64,000 bases of DNA from Chitinophaga sp. YR627 (GTDB taxonomy: Bacteria; Bacteroidota; Bacteroidia; Chitinophagales; Chitinophagaceae): contig NZ_FOUX01000006.1 in the NCBI RefSeq assembly GCF_900114995.1, forward strand, positions 620,001 through 684,000. Reading direction: 5' to 3'. The notes under the pieces are model-generated. The model ran no database searches. It was not told the DNA's origin and saw only the letters and a program-made list of their open reading frames with translations. Position numbers and translations under genes: made by a program. The first letter of the stretch is position 1; each line of letters starts with the position of its first letter. This document shows, piece by piece, positions 27,505 to 36,431 of the stretch.

Positions 27505-27625
27505 CCCAGAGTAGATCTTGACAATCCTAAAAGTAAAAGGTCGGAGACTTCTCCGACCTTTTACTTTTAGTGCCCAGTAGTGAATCGTTTTCGAACCAAG
27601 TATTACTGATTATGAGAGCTTTAGT
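27505..27625 (+). repeat. att-like composite repeat, copy S6
   Basis: Left flank CCCAGAGTAGATCTTGACAA matches copy S2 and, at its start (GCCCAGAG), the recombinase 3' end at 44746-44753. Hairpin arms AAAAGGTCGGAG (27536-27547) and CTCCGACCTTTT (27552-27563), then GTGCCCAGTAGTGAATCG at 27570, then TTTTCGAACCAAGTATTACT and GATTATGAGAGCTTTAG. Confidence 0.72.
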
Positions 27626-27684
27626 TTCATCAAAACATGTGAATCAGAACAAATGAAAAATGTCAGCATATAACATTTTTATTT

Positions 27685-27858
27685 ATGATATTTATCCAAA
27701 GAATTGAATTTGGTATGGAAGCTAATGACAGCAAGTTCTCAAAAGAGATAATTGATAAGTTTCATGAGATTTACAATGGTAACAATGATAATCTAAAAAA
27801 GATTCCTCCGATCTTTCTGGAAATGGGTGGGTTACATGGATATGTTAAAATTGACTAA
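27685..27858 (+). CDS. Small hypothetical protein (57 aa)
   Basis: 57 aa starting MIFIQRIEFGMEANDSKFSK and ending GGLHGYVKID. Soluble, charged, with a helical middle. A second short frame overlaps its end (27842 onward, about 27 codons), so this may be a longer gene broken by a frameshift. It is the only coding candidate between repeats S6 and the doubtful S7. Not recognised. Confidence 0.35.
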   Translation: MIFIQRIEFGMEANDSKFSKEIIDKFHEIYNGNNDNLKKIPPIFLEMGGLHGYVKID

Positions 27859-27946
27859 AGCAGAATTAGGCTTAGGTTTGATAGATTCAATTTCGCTACT
27901 GGAAATCCCAGATGTAGTTATATGATAACTTGATGTTTATTAAACA

Positions 27947-27995
27947 AAAGCGACAGAGATAATATCTACGGCGTTTGTCGTTACGTGCCAGCATA
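27947..27995 (+). repeat. Doubtful, degraded att-like repeat (S7)
   Basis: GCGACAGAGATAATATCTAC followed by GGCGTTTGTCGTTACGTGCCA resembles the hairpin-plus-tail part of copy S3 (GGAGATATTATCTCCGGCGTTAG then GTGCCCA), but the stem is broken, the core lacks one C, and the right flank does not align. It may be a decayed boundary or a coincidence. The remaining spacer up to 28251 shows no gene; a hairpin-like GGAAAATACC...GGTATTTTC lies at about 28122-28150. Confidence 0.25.
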
Positions 27996-28251
27996 CCCTA
28001 TTGGGCACAATAATGTTGCTTAGTAGATCTTCCGTTAATTTCTGTAAAGAAAGGATTTAAGGGCGATTGATGTTATTATCTGTCTCATGAAGAAAATCAA
28101 CCCAGCTATTGATCAGATAGCTGGAAAATACCCACTACTTGGTATTTTCTAAGAAAGCTAAGAACCTTATTTTTATTACTGTTAGATCTAACACTAGATT
28201 TGAATTGCAACAGCTTATTGTTCCTAGTAGTCATTCTTATAATATCTTATT

Positions 28252-28794
28252 ATGGAAGACATAAAAACAGCATCCGGTCCACCGATGGGTACTCCTATAT
28301 CTCAATCCTCAAAGAATGAATTTCTTAAAGAGGAATATATACATCTACGTTCGGAGGTTATTTCCAGACTTGAAGAATTATGGAAGTTGGAAAAATTTGG
28401 TTTTGGGGGGGCTGCGGCACTAGCTGCTTGGATAATGACTAATAAAGTTACTACAGATGCTGCATCGTGGTTGCCTTTTCTTTTTCTGCTCGTATGCTCT
28501 ATCCGATTTGCCTCGGGCATGTATCATCTAGGATTTCGTTTAAGTAAATATATTTCTACTACAGAAAAGAATTTTTTAGGTGAAAAGGGTGGATGGGAAA
28601 CATGGTTTGGCAGACAAACAGTAAATGAGACGGTTGCTTATAGCCTTGCCTGGATAGTCGCTTTGGTTATCTCGTTAGCGTTTGCGAAAATAGCTCCCCA
28701 AATAGATAGCCACGGATTTAAAGCAGTTAAAGTAGTCTCCAATTCGACAAGTTCTCGACTTGGTTCGTCACAAATCGAACCATTTTCAAATTAA
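28252..28794 (+). CDS. Small membrane protein, possible effector, unknown
   Basis: 180 aa. A charged N-terminal helix (KNEFLKEEYIHLRSEVISRL) leads into two hydrophobic segments (about 51-90, with GGAAALAAWIM and LPFLFLLVCSI) and a third near 128-148 (VAYSLAWIVALVISLAFA). The pattern of a soluble helix followed by two or three membrane helices resembles SLATT-like or other two-helix effectors of conflict systems, but I see no decisive motif. It is alone in its cassette, just upstream of repeat S8, whose hairpin would end its transcript. Confidence 0.6.
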   Translation: MEDIKTASGPPMGTPISQSSKNEFLKEEYIHLRSEVISRLEELWKLEKFGFGGAAALAAWIMTNKVTTDAASWLPFLFLLVCSIRFASGMYHLGFRLSKYISTTEKNFLGEKGGWETWFGRQTVNETVAYSLAWIVALVISLAFAKIAPQIDSHGFKAVKVVSNSTSSRLGSSQIEPFSN

Positions 28795-28825
28795 TTATAA
28801 ATGACTTATTCAGGATCTTAAATTG

Positions 28826-28895
28826 GCCTGAAATAGAAAATCCGCTATTAGAGCGGATTTTCTATTTTTTGTGCCCAGTAGCGGAACGTTTTCGA
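28826..28895 (+). repeat. att-like composite repeat, copy S8 (left half)
   Basis: Hairpin AAATAGAAAATCCGCT (28834-28849) with AGCGGATTTTCTATTT (28854-28869), a T run, then GTGCCCAGTAGCGGAACG at 28871 and TTTTCGA up to 28895, where similarity to the other copies stops abruptly. It resumes at 30884 after the group II intron. The hairpin also serves as terminator of the membrane-protein gene. Confidence 0.72.
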
Positions 28896-29501
28896 TTGCG
28901 CTGTGCAAAGTCCGTGAGGTGGGGATTTTTTTAGATGAAACACCTCGAAATTACCCGACAGGTAGTCAATCCTGTCCGACAAGATCTAGTCAACCATCGG
29001 AAGCGAGTCTTGCGTAGTCGTCAGAGATGATGGCACGAAGCGTAGACAGCGACTGCTGACGGTATGCTATTGAGCCTCGAAACTGTCCTGGACGTTGAAG
29101 CTTTAGTTGTTCGAAAAGCTCAGGCAACATCAAACCTGCGTTATAGACGAGTGGGGCGATTCGACCGGGGTCTGAGAACATATCAAAGGCAGACTGGGGT
29201 GATACGGGAACACAGGAGAGCCTAACGTCTCCAAACGGAAGTCGGTTTATAGGATTGACCGAACAATAACAATCCAGGCTTACAGGGTTTATATCGTCAC
29301 CTTATTAAGCGCTAAGAAAAGACGATATCGGGAGGTATCCGAACCGAGAGAAATTGAAGGTAAGGAGAAGGACGAAGGCAGTCTTAGCATCCTCATAGTA
29401 CCGTTAGAAGGGTGGGAAATCAGCTCTATGAAAGCCACTCAGTAGGGAAGGGGGATGTTTGTTTACGAAACTATCATCTTAGCAACACTAAATGTACCAG
29501 A

Positions 29502-30805
29502 GACATGAACGAAGTGTTAACAGTAGAGATGCAGATAGCGACCCGGGCAAGGAAGTATCCGGGAGAAGCGCTGACTAACCTACATGATTTTATTGACATC
29601 AGACTATTGCATGACTGCTTCGATTCCCTGAATAAGAAGGGTGCAAGCGGAGTAGATGCGGAGAAATGGACTGATTACAATAAACAAAGAAATGAGAGAA
29701 TCCCAGAATTATTGACAGCTTTTAGAAGCGGCAAATACCGAGCCCCCAATATCCGGCGGGTATTTATACCCAAAGGAGATGGGAAGCTGCGGCCGTTAGG
29801 TCTTCCAACAATGGAAGACAAACTGCTACAGACGGCTGTGTCGCGTATACTGACACCGATATATGAAGGGATATTCTATCATGAATCGTATGGATTTAGG
29901 CCGGGCAAATCCCAACGCCAGGCAGTAGAAGAACTGTCCAGAGAAGTGAGCATGAACCGGATGCGTTATATTATAGACGCAGACATGCAAAACTACTTTG
30001 GTAGCATCAATCATGGCTACCTGCGTGAGTTCCTTGACCTGAAGATAAAAGATGGTGTGATAAGGAAAATGATAGACAAATGGCTGAAGGCAGGTATACT
30101 GGAGAACGGTCAGGTAGTGTATCCCACGGAAGGTACTCCTCAGGGCGGTAGTATATCTCCGTTACTGAGTACATTTACCTGCACTATGTACTGGATACCT
30201 GGTTCAAAGATCAAATCCAGCGATTACTAAAGGATGACAGCTTTATGATCCGTTTTGCAGATGACTATCTGCTGGGGTTTACCAATAAGGAAGATGCATT
30301 ACGAGTGATGGAAGTATTACCCAAACGATTAAGTAAATACGGGCTGACCCTTCACCCAGAAAAGACCAGGTTAATAGATCTGGATGATGATGGAGAAGAT
30401 CATCCCCGTACGACGTTTGACTTTTTAGGTTTTACTCACTACATAAGTAAAAGCCGAAATGGAAAACGTATCCTTAAGCGCAAAACAAGCAGTAAGAAAC
30501 TGAATGCGGCTTTGAAACGGCTGAATGACTGGATCAAGTTCTACAGACACAAGCAACCCATGGCTGAGCTTATAGAAGCACTGAACCAGAAGCTACGCGG
30601 CCATTACGCCTATTATGGTATAACATTCAATATCAGGAAGCTACATACGTACTATAACCGGACTAAATGTTTGCTCTATAAATGGCTAAACCATCGCGGA
30701 GGTAAGCGTGTCTGGACATGGGAAAAGATAAGAAAGCTAACTATGGAATGGATACCCCTTATAAGACCCAAGGTCTATCACAGTTATCAATTAGCGAAGC
30801 CGTAG
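29502..30805 (+). pseudogene. Group II intron reverse transcriptase/maturase, frameshifted
   Basis: Start chosen at the ATG at 29502 (MNEVLTVEMQIATRARKYPG); the frame is open from 29412. RT blocks in order: KKGASGVDAE, RRVFIPKGDGKLRPLGLPTMEDKLLQ split over blocks 1-2, IIDADMQNYFGSINH, PTEGTPQGGSISPLLS, then a frame change near 30170. The other frame continues IYLHYVLDTWFKDQ and MIRFADDYLLGF, the catalytic FADD box, and the maturase domain (KLRGHYAYYGITFN). A missing base in CTGAGTACATTTAC (30165-30178; AAC expected for the usual Asn) explains the break. About 430 aa if repaired. No HNH endonuclease domain. Inactive unless the deletion is a sequencing error. Confidence 0.85.
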
Positions 30806-30809
30806 ACAG

Positions 30810-30846
30810 AGGAACCGTGTGCAGGAAAGCTGCTCGCACGGGTCTG
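30810..30846 (+). ncRNA. Group II intron domain V-like hairpin
   Basis: GGAACCGTGTGCAGGAAAGC then TGCTCGCACGGGTCTG folds as a stem with a GAAA tetraloop region and a two-base bulge, the shape of catalytic domain V. It sits 37-73 bp before the intron 3' border, with a short domain VI-like segment in between containing the candidate branch adenosine. Confidence 0.7.
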
Positions 30847-30883
30847 TGGGGGAGCGGGGAGGTAACGATCCGCTCTACCCGGA

Positions 30884-30925
30884 ACCGGCTGGTGTTGATA
30901 TTTAATAAGTTAGAATCATTAAACT
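30884..30925 (+). repeat. att-like composite repeat, copy S8 (right half)
   Basis: ACCGGCTGGTGTTGATATTT then AATAAGTTAGAATC. It continues the right flank of the repeat after the intron; compare ACCAGGTCAGTCTGATTC and TTAGTAAGTTA in copy S4. It marks the left border of the youngest cassette. Confidence 0.65.
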
Positions 30926-31780
30926 TGAAAGTCTAATGTAATACAGCATTTCCAGCTATTTTAGTGTTGATGTTTGGGGGAGACTCAAAAGAAAAACTAT
31001 CAGAGCATATCTTGGAAACTGTTCATATATTGTCTTGATCGCGTAGCGTGTATAAGCTATGATCTCTTAGGTTATACGAAGGGTGATTTCTTGCGTCCGC
31101 ATATCTTCCAAGGATCGCATAACGATAAAATGACGTTAGCGTAGCTTTATGCGTTGATTTGTAGCCTCCAGTTGTTCCTTAATAAGAGTATTTATCATTA
31201 ACGTTTTGTTAACAATAATGCCAGTGAAATGCTGTTTTTTTGTTCAGCCTGAAGTAGTCATCTCCCAAGAAAGTTGTGTAAAACATATTATATAAACGTC
31301 TTATTATTCAGGGACAGTGATCTTTTAAATGAAAATATGCAGAGATGAGGTATACATTGATTTTAGATATAGAGAGGTGGAAAACGTAAAGTATGAATAA
31401 ATATGTTTTGCTTGTATCAACTAGAGGCTTATAACGGTGTATTATCAACAATTTTTAGGATCCGGAAAATATATTAAAAGAATATGAAATTTATACCTAA
31501 ATGTATAAAGACATCGGATATATCAATGTTTTTTTTATAATTTAATCACGTACACAATACAAACTTATTATAATAATAAGTACACTATAGTCAATGGCAT
31601 CCGGAACTATTGTCTAAGAACAGATTAAGACAAGAGAATATGAACGAATGATGAGTTTCTTGAATTCCTCCAGAACTAGCGCACTAAAAATGAATACATT
31701 ATTATTTATTTATATTAAATTGGATTATTAAGAATAACTCTTTACTGAGTTTTATGAATCCTTTTATACTGTAGGTATCG
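30926..31780. other. AT-rich non-coding stretch
   Basis: No supportable gene on either strand. A 25-codon tail (GGDSKEKLSEHILETVHILS) at about 30965-31040 may be the end of a lost gene. The rest is very AT-rich with many stops and should contain the promoter of the STAND protein. Confidence 0.4.
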
Positions 31781-34642
31781 ATGATAAATTTCAAAGAGAT
31801 AAACACTTCACACAGATGGGAGCAGTTTGCGGAAGCGTTCTTTAAAGATCGTGGCGCAGTGGTTATTCAAAAGGCTGCTCTTGGGCAGGATGGCGGTGCC
31901 GACTTAATTATTGAAGAAGAAGTTATGATTGGCAATAATCCGCAGCGATTGAGAATATTGGTAAGCTGCAAGTTCCATTTCAGTAGCTCAATTGGCATTT
32001 CAATAGAAAATGATATTCTAGACAGAGTGGTATCCAAACATTGTAATGCGTTTTACGGTTTTTATTCGACTAATTATACATCTGGCCTTCAGGTAAAACT
32101 GGATGGATTAATTACCAATTCAAGCAGACAATTGCTTGCATATACCCTATTTGATGACTTTGAAATTGAGAGCTATCTAAAAAATAATCTAGATAACAAC
32201 CTTTTTCGGAACTATTTTGAAACCTCATATAAAGAGTTTATTGGAAACATAAGAAAGCGCATTGAGGAAAATACAAATTTCAAGAAACTCTCTCTGGAAG
32301 ATATTAGAGATAAAAAAGATGGCTATCCGCAACAATATTATTCAGGCGAACCACCAAATTGGAGTATAATAAAGAAACATACATTCCAAAGGGATATATT
32401 CACTAGTATTATCTCTACTCTAGATAAAAGTAGAATTGCTTTAGTTACTGGTGCAGGAGGGGAAGGAAAAAGTACTCTCTTAATGCAAATTGGATCTTAC
32501 TATTTAGATAAGAAGTATCAAGTTTATTACTCCTTTGAGGGCGTTTCAAATATCGATATATTAGAAATTCAGTTTGACAAAGGAAAAGAATACCTGATAA
32601 TTATTGATCAGGCTAGCTACATTGAGAACTTATATGATTTTATTAAAGGAGTTAAATTAAAACGAAATATAAAGCTTGTACTTGGTAGTCGGAAAAATGA
32701 ATGGATTAAGTATCTAGAGAATTCAACTCATTCGAAGGATCTGCAATTGCTTATAGGTAAGGATGAATATTCCCTTTCGACTTTAAGTATGCAAGAAGTC
32801 AAACAGCTTGGGATCCTCCTTCGAAAGGAAAAAATGATGCATCAAGACGTTAGTGAGGCATTTGAAGTAAAAATGCAGAACGAGTCCCAAAGGGCATTTT
32901 TATTGGCAACCATGATATTAGCCACAAAAGGTCAGAAATTCGAATACTATATTGCGGATGTAATCAATAATATCAGAAGATGGGAAAACGGATTTTTGAC
33001 GCTTAAAGCAATATCCTTTATAGTTGCCATAGAAATTCTTCATAAAAGCCATCCTAACATACCCTTGTGCTCTGATACATTACTCCTACGTCTGATGGAA
33101 GTAAATCAAAACGAATTTCAGTTAATAAAAAGGCATCTAGCAGCAGAAGCTTTTTTTCAACAGAATGCGGGGCGATTCATTCACACTCGTAATCCTTTGA
33201 TCGCTGAGATTTACTTTCAACATCTGTTGGGTTCTGAGCTTCCAGTCCTTTCATTAAATGATGTGTATACTTCTATTATTTATGAATGTGCAATGCAAAA
33301 TCAAGCAGCGAATAAGCCAATTATTGCTGCAATTCCGCCATTTTTAAGGAAACTTGGTAATAATGAGTTAGCATTAGAGCTAGTTAGGATGGCGATATCC
33401 CATCGACTGGTTTTCAAATCTTATTTAATTTTCGTTGATGATCTTGTGAAGAGTAACAATATTGGTGATTATTATAAATTTTCAGCGCGTTGGTTATGTA
33501 AAAGAATTTCGGAAATAAATCCGCGAATAGCTGAAAACTATTCAAAATGGACCGACATCGAATTAGAGCATGGAGCAGTAGGTAGTTTTGAGAATGAAAA
33601 TACCGTTCGCTGGATATTTAAACAAGCATTTAACCAAGAGGTCAAAAATGGCGAATTATTCTCTAAATGGGCACGATTAGAAGTCCAGGAAAACAATCTA
33701 GGAGATGTAAATATCGATCATGAATTTTCAGCAAGATGGATATATTATTATGCATTCAAACGTAAAATGGGTCCGCAAGTTTTGCAGAATTGGGCATCGG
33801 TAGAGATTGACAATAATAACATTGGTGAGTTGAATTTTGCTCCTGAATATTCAGCGAGGTGGATTTTTAAGCATATGGTGGAACGATATCCTATTTCAAA
33901 TACATACAACGCCTGGGCTGACCTCGAAATTCGTTGCAGAAATTTTGGAGATATTGATTTCAAGTCTGCTTACTCAGCAAGATGGCTCCTACGAAAAAGT
34001 ATGGAAGTTGATCCTCATCGTGTTAACTATTTGACTTGGGCAAAAATGGAAATTGCGCTTGGTAATATTGGCAGCCAGGATGGGGGAGCAAAGTACTCAG
34101 CTCGATGGATTCTAAGGAAAGCATTTGATCTGAATGTAACTTTTGATTCAATAGCGATTTTCTTAGCAAAGTTGGAATATAGCGTAGGGTATGTAGGTAG
34201 GTTAGGTGAAGTAGGAAGATATTCTGCTAGATGGATTCTACAAGAAAGTATAGACAGAATAATAAGTTCCGAAAGGAAAGGCCCTTTATTAATTTATTGG
34301 GCGAGACTTGAGGCCAATCAGGGTAATTATGGATCTTATGATACGCGGCATTCAGCATTAAACATCTTGAAAAGATGCTATGATGAGAATCTATGCAACA
34401 TAACTGGTTTTTTAGTTTGGTCTGCAATTCAGTTTTACTTGAATGTTTCGGAATTCGAACAATTTTCTCCTCGAAACTTGTTCGAGATGGCAAGGGGAAA
34501 TAAATCTCAGGCTTTTTATTTGAAGAAAACTTTTACTACCTATGAGCAATGGAAGTTATACTTGGCAGAAGTTGATAAAAGCCTAGTTTTTCAAAACGCC
34601 AGTATATATGTTAGTCCTCAAGCCATTAGCTCATCGCTCTAG
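31781..34642 (+). CDS. Avs-like protein: Mrr-type REase, STAND NTPase, WAxLE repeats
   Basis: 953 aa. N-terminal restriction-endonuclease-like domain (about 1-110): WEQFAEAFFKDRG, Asp41 in GGADLIIEE and Lys64 in LVSCKF form a PD-(D/E)xK-type site of the Mrr kind. A P-loop NTPase follows with Walker A GAGGEGKST (224-232) and Walker B YLIIIDQAS (about 271-279). The C-terminal third (about 565-885) holds eight or so 38-42-residue helical repeats with SARWI at the start and WAxLE plus NIG/NLG further on. This effector-STAND-repeat layout is that of antiviral STAND (Avs) proteins, in which the repeats bind a phage protein and trigger the nuclease. It stands alone, not in an operon. The repeat type is not the usual TPR. 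Confidence 0.8.
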   Translation: MINFKEINTSHRWEQFAEAFFKDRGAVVIQKAALGQDGGADLIIEEEVMIGNNPQRLRILVSCKFHFSSSIGISIENDILDRVVSKHCNAFYGFYSTNYTSGLQVKLDGLITNSSRQLLAYTLFDDFEIESYLKNNLDNNLFRNYFETSYKEFIGNIRKRIEENTNFKKLSLEDIRDKKDGYPQQYYSGEPPNWSIIKKHTFQRDIFTSIISTLDKSRIALVTGAGGEGKSTLLMQIGSYYLDKKYQVYYSFEGVSNIDILEIQFDKGKEYLIIIDQASYIENLYDFIKGVKLKRNIKLVLGSRKNEWIKYLENSTHSKDLQLLIGKDEYSLSTLSMQEVKQLGILLRKEKMMHQDVSEAFEVKMQNESQRAFLLATMILATKGQKFEYYIADVINNIRRWENGFLTLKAISFIVAIEILHKSHPNIPLCSDTLLLRLMEVNQNEFQLIKRHLAAEAFFQQNAGRFIHTRNPLIAEIYFQHLLGSELPVLSLNDVYTSIIYECAMQNQAANKPIIAAIPPFLRKLGNNELALELVRMAISHRLVFKSYLIFVDDLVKSNNIGDYYKFSARWLCKRISEINPRIAENYSKWTDIELEHGAVGSFENENTVRWIFKQAFNQEVKNGELFSKWARLEVQENNLGDVNIDHEFSARWIYYYAFKRKMGPQVLQNWASVEIDNNNIGELNFAPEYSARWIFKHMVERYPISNTYNAWADLEIRCRNFGDIDFKSAYSARWLLRKSMEVDPHRVNYLTWAKMEIALGNIGSQDGGAKYSARWILRKAFDLNVTFDSIAIFLAKLEYSVGYVGRLGEVGRYSARWILQESIDRIISSERKGPLLIYWARLEANQGNYGSYDTRHSALNILKRCYDENLCNITGFLVWSAIQFYLNVSEFEQFSPRNLFEMARGNKSQAFYLKKTFTTYEQWKLYLAEVDKSLVFQNASIYVSPQAISSSL

Positions 34643-35354
34643 TTTAGTTTGATGTCGTTTTAATTGACTGTTACTTAAATTGAGAAGTGGTATTAGCATA
34701 ACATCTAACAAGATAGGTTGTGTCGTATTCTGCTAATTTAAACAGACGGATATAATATGGTATAGTTCAATCTGAAGCGAGGCTCTTCATTACGAGTAAT
34801 TGTATCTGACCAATTTAGTAAGTAAATGGAAGTGGTGAATGTGAATATTTCTCTTGAGCGAGCATTTTGCCAAATTGGGAGAAACAATTTGAATGCGATA
34901 GCGAATCGTTTTTAATCAGGCGGCGATAACTTTGAACAATAACAGGATTTTTCTCAAGGATTTATTAACGCAGCGTAATGTCTAAAGCAAATTCTAGATA
35001 TTCCTGACTAAATCCAATATCCAGAGTGTGACGAAGCCAGTAATTGTAACAATGAGATTTTTGTCTCTGTAGTTAGTTTATATGATTAATTGTGAACCCA
35101 AGTGGAAAAATACGGTAGAAAATTCGACTAGTGCTAAAGCAAGAAATTGAAAATATATGATGAACTTATTTATACCACCTTGACGTTTAAGAAAAACTTC
35201 CTAAATTGAGTATCTGATAATTGTTTTCAATTCGGAATGCAAGTTCGAGAGTAATTTTAACTCATATCCCAGATAGCCGCATATATTTATTTTATAACAT
35301 CTCAATTGCCATTAAGATTACCCATATACTTATAGAGCATATAATAAATCCACT
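34643..35354. other. Non-coding spacer between two defence loci
   Basis: About 700 bp, AT-rich, with no gene I can support. It presumably carries the end of the STAND-protein transcript and the promoter for the following four-gene operon. No clear hairpin terminator seen. Confidence 0.4.
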
Positions 35355-36431
35355 ATGTTAAAGATTAGCTTTTTAGAAGCACTAAATGGAGACTGTATTC
35401 TAATTAAACTGATGCCCAGCGATGCCCCGTATAAAAATATTCTTATAGACGGCGGGGTTAGTGCTACCTATAATTTCCGAAATTCAAGGGGTAGAACTGA
35501 AGATGGCGCTCTTGCAACCCTTATTGATCAGTTAAGGTTAGAAAATCAAAGAATAGATTTATTGGTCTTAACCCATATCGATGATGACCACATTGATGGT
35601 ATTTTACAATGGTTTAAAACAGATCCAGATGCGCACAATATGATCGGTGAGGTATGGTTCAATTCTGGAAGGTTGATTGCAGAATACTTACAAGAACAAG
35701 AGAATACAGCATTAAACCACATAATAAATCTACCTAATGACTCAACAGATACAAGCGTTCAGCAAGGAGTCGTATTTGGGCAATACATTGGTGAAAAAGG
35801 GATTTGGAGAAGAGAGATTATCATTCAAGGAAAAGATATAGAATGGCATAATGCAAAATTTCAATTTCTCTCGCCCAATATTGTAAATCTACAGAAACTG
35901 CTGAAATTCTGGAAAAAAGACGACCCAGGATTAAATACAAGTAGGACAAGTGATTATCATCATTCTATTGAGTATTTAATTACTCATGACTCATTCGAAG
36001 AAGATGAAAGAGAGCCTAACGGCAGCTCAATTGCATTCATTATGCACTTTGAAGGACGTCGATATTTATTCCTTGGTGACTCCCATCCCTCTGTAATTGA
36101 AGAAGGACTGAGACAGCGACAAATAACGACTCAGAATCCGATCTCTGTGGAATTGGTAAAACTGTCTCATCACGGAAGCAAGGGAAATACCAATAAGGAA
36201 TTACTGTCACTCATTCATAGTAATCACTACATCATCAGTACCAACGGCAATATACACGGACATCCTGATAAGCAATTATTGGCAAGGTTGATAAAAGAAA
36301 AGGTCGGCTGCCAGATTTATTTTAATTATCCAGAAAGATCTCTCAAAATCTTCCAGCCAGAAGATTATGCTTTTTTGCCGTTCACAATAAATGCTTCAAA
36401 ATCAGAATTTGTTTTCTCAAATGGCAATTGA
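35355..36431 (+). CDS. MBL-fold hydrolase, ABC-3C-associated effector
   Basis: 358 aa. ComEC/Rec2-like metallo-beta-lactamase fold: N-terminal strand MLKISFLEALNGDCILIKL, metal motif LTHIDDDHIDG (His74, Asp76, Asp78, His79; the usual second His of HxHxDH is Asp), YLFLGDSH with a metal-bridging Asp, KLSHHGSKGN and the final ISTNGNIHGHP. Members are nucleases or phosphodiesterases. It overlaps the next gene by 11 bp, so it is the first gene of a tightly coupled operon MBL-trypsin-middle component-ABC ATPase. The layout suggests a toxic hydrolase released when the ATPase senses invasion. Confidence 0.85.
   Translation: MLKISFLEALNGDCILIKLMPSDAPYKNILIDGGVSATYNFRNSRGRTEDGALATLIDQLRLENQRIDLLVLTHIDDDHIDGILQWFKTDPDAHNMIGEVWFNSGRLIAEYLQEQENTALNHIINLPNDSTDTSVQQGVVFGQYIGEKGIWRREIIIQGKDIEWHNAKFQFLSPNIVNLQKLLKFWKKDDPGLNTSRTSDYHHSIEYLITHDSFEEDEREPNGSSIAFIMHFEGRRYLFLGDSHPSVIEEGLRQRQITTQNPISVELVKLSHHGSKGNTNKELLSLIHSNHYIISTNGNIHGHPDKQLLARLIKEKVGCQIYFNYPERSLKIFQPEDYAFLPFTINASKSEFVFSNGN

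Larger units (their letters stand above)
28896..30883 (+). mobile_element. Group II intron inserted in att-like repeat S8
   Basis: About 1988 bp. The borders are taken from the repeat it interrupts: TTTTCGA before it and ACCGGCTGGTGTTGATA after it join to give the sequence expected from copies S3, S4 and S6. The 5' end reads TTGCGC (consensus is GTGCG), and the 3' end is CTACCCGGA. It carries a reverse-transcriptase frame (29502-30805) and a domain V-like hairpin at 30810-30846. The encoded protein has no endonuclease domain, and the site lies just past a terminator hairpin, as known for group IIC-type introns; the class is inference. The frame has a one-base deletion, so self-mobility is probably lost. 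Border uncertainty is one or two bases. Confidence 0.85.
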
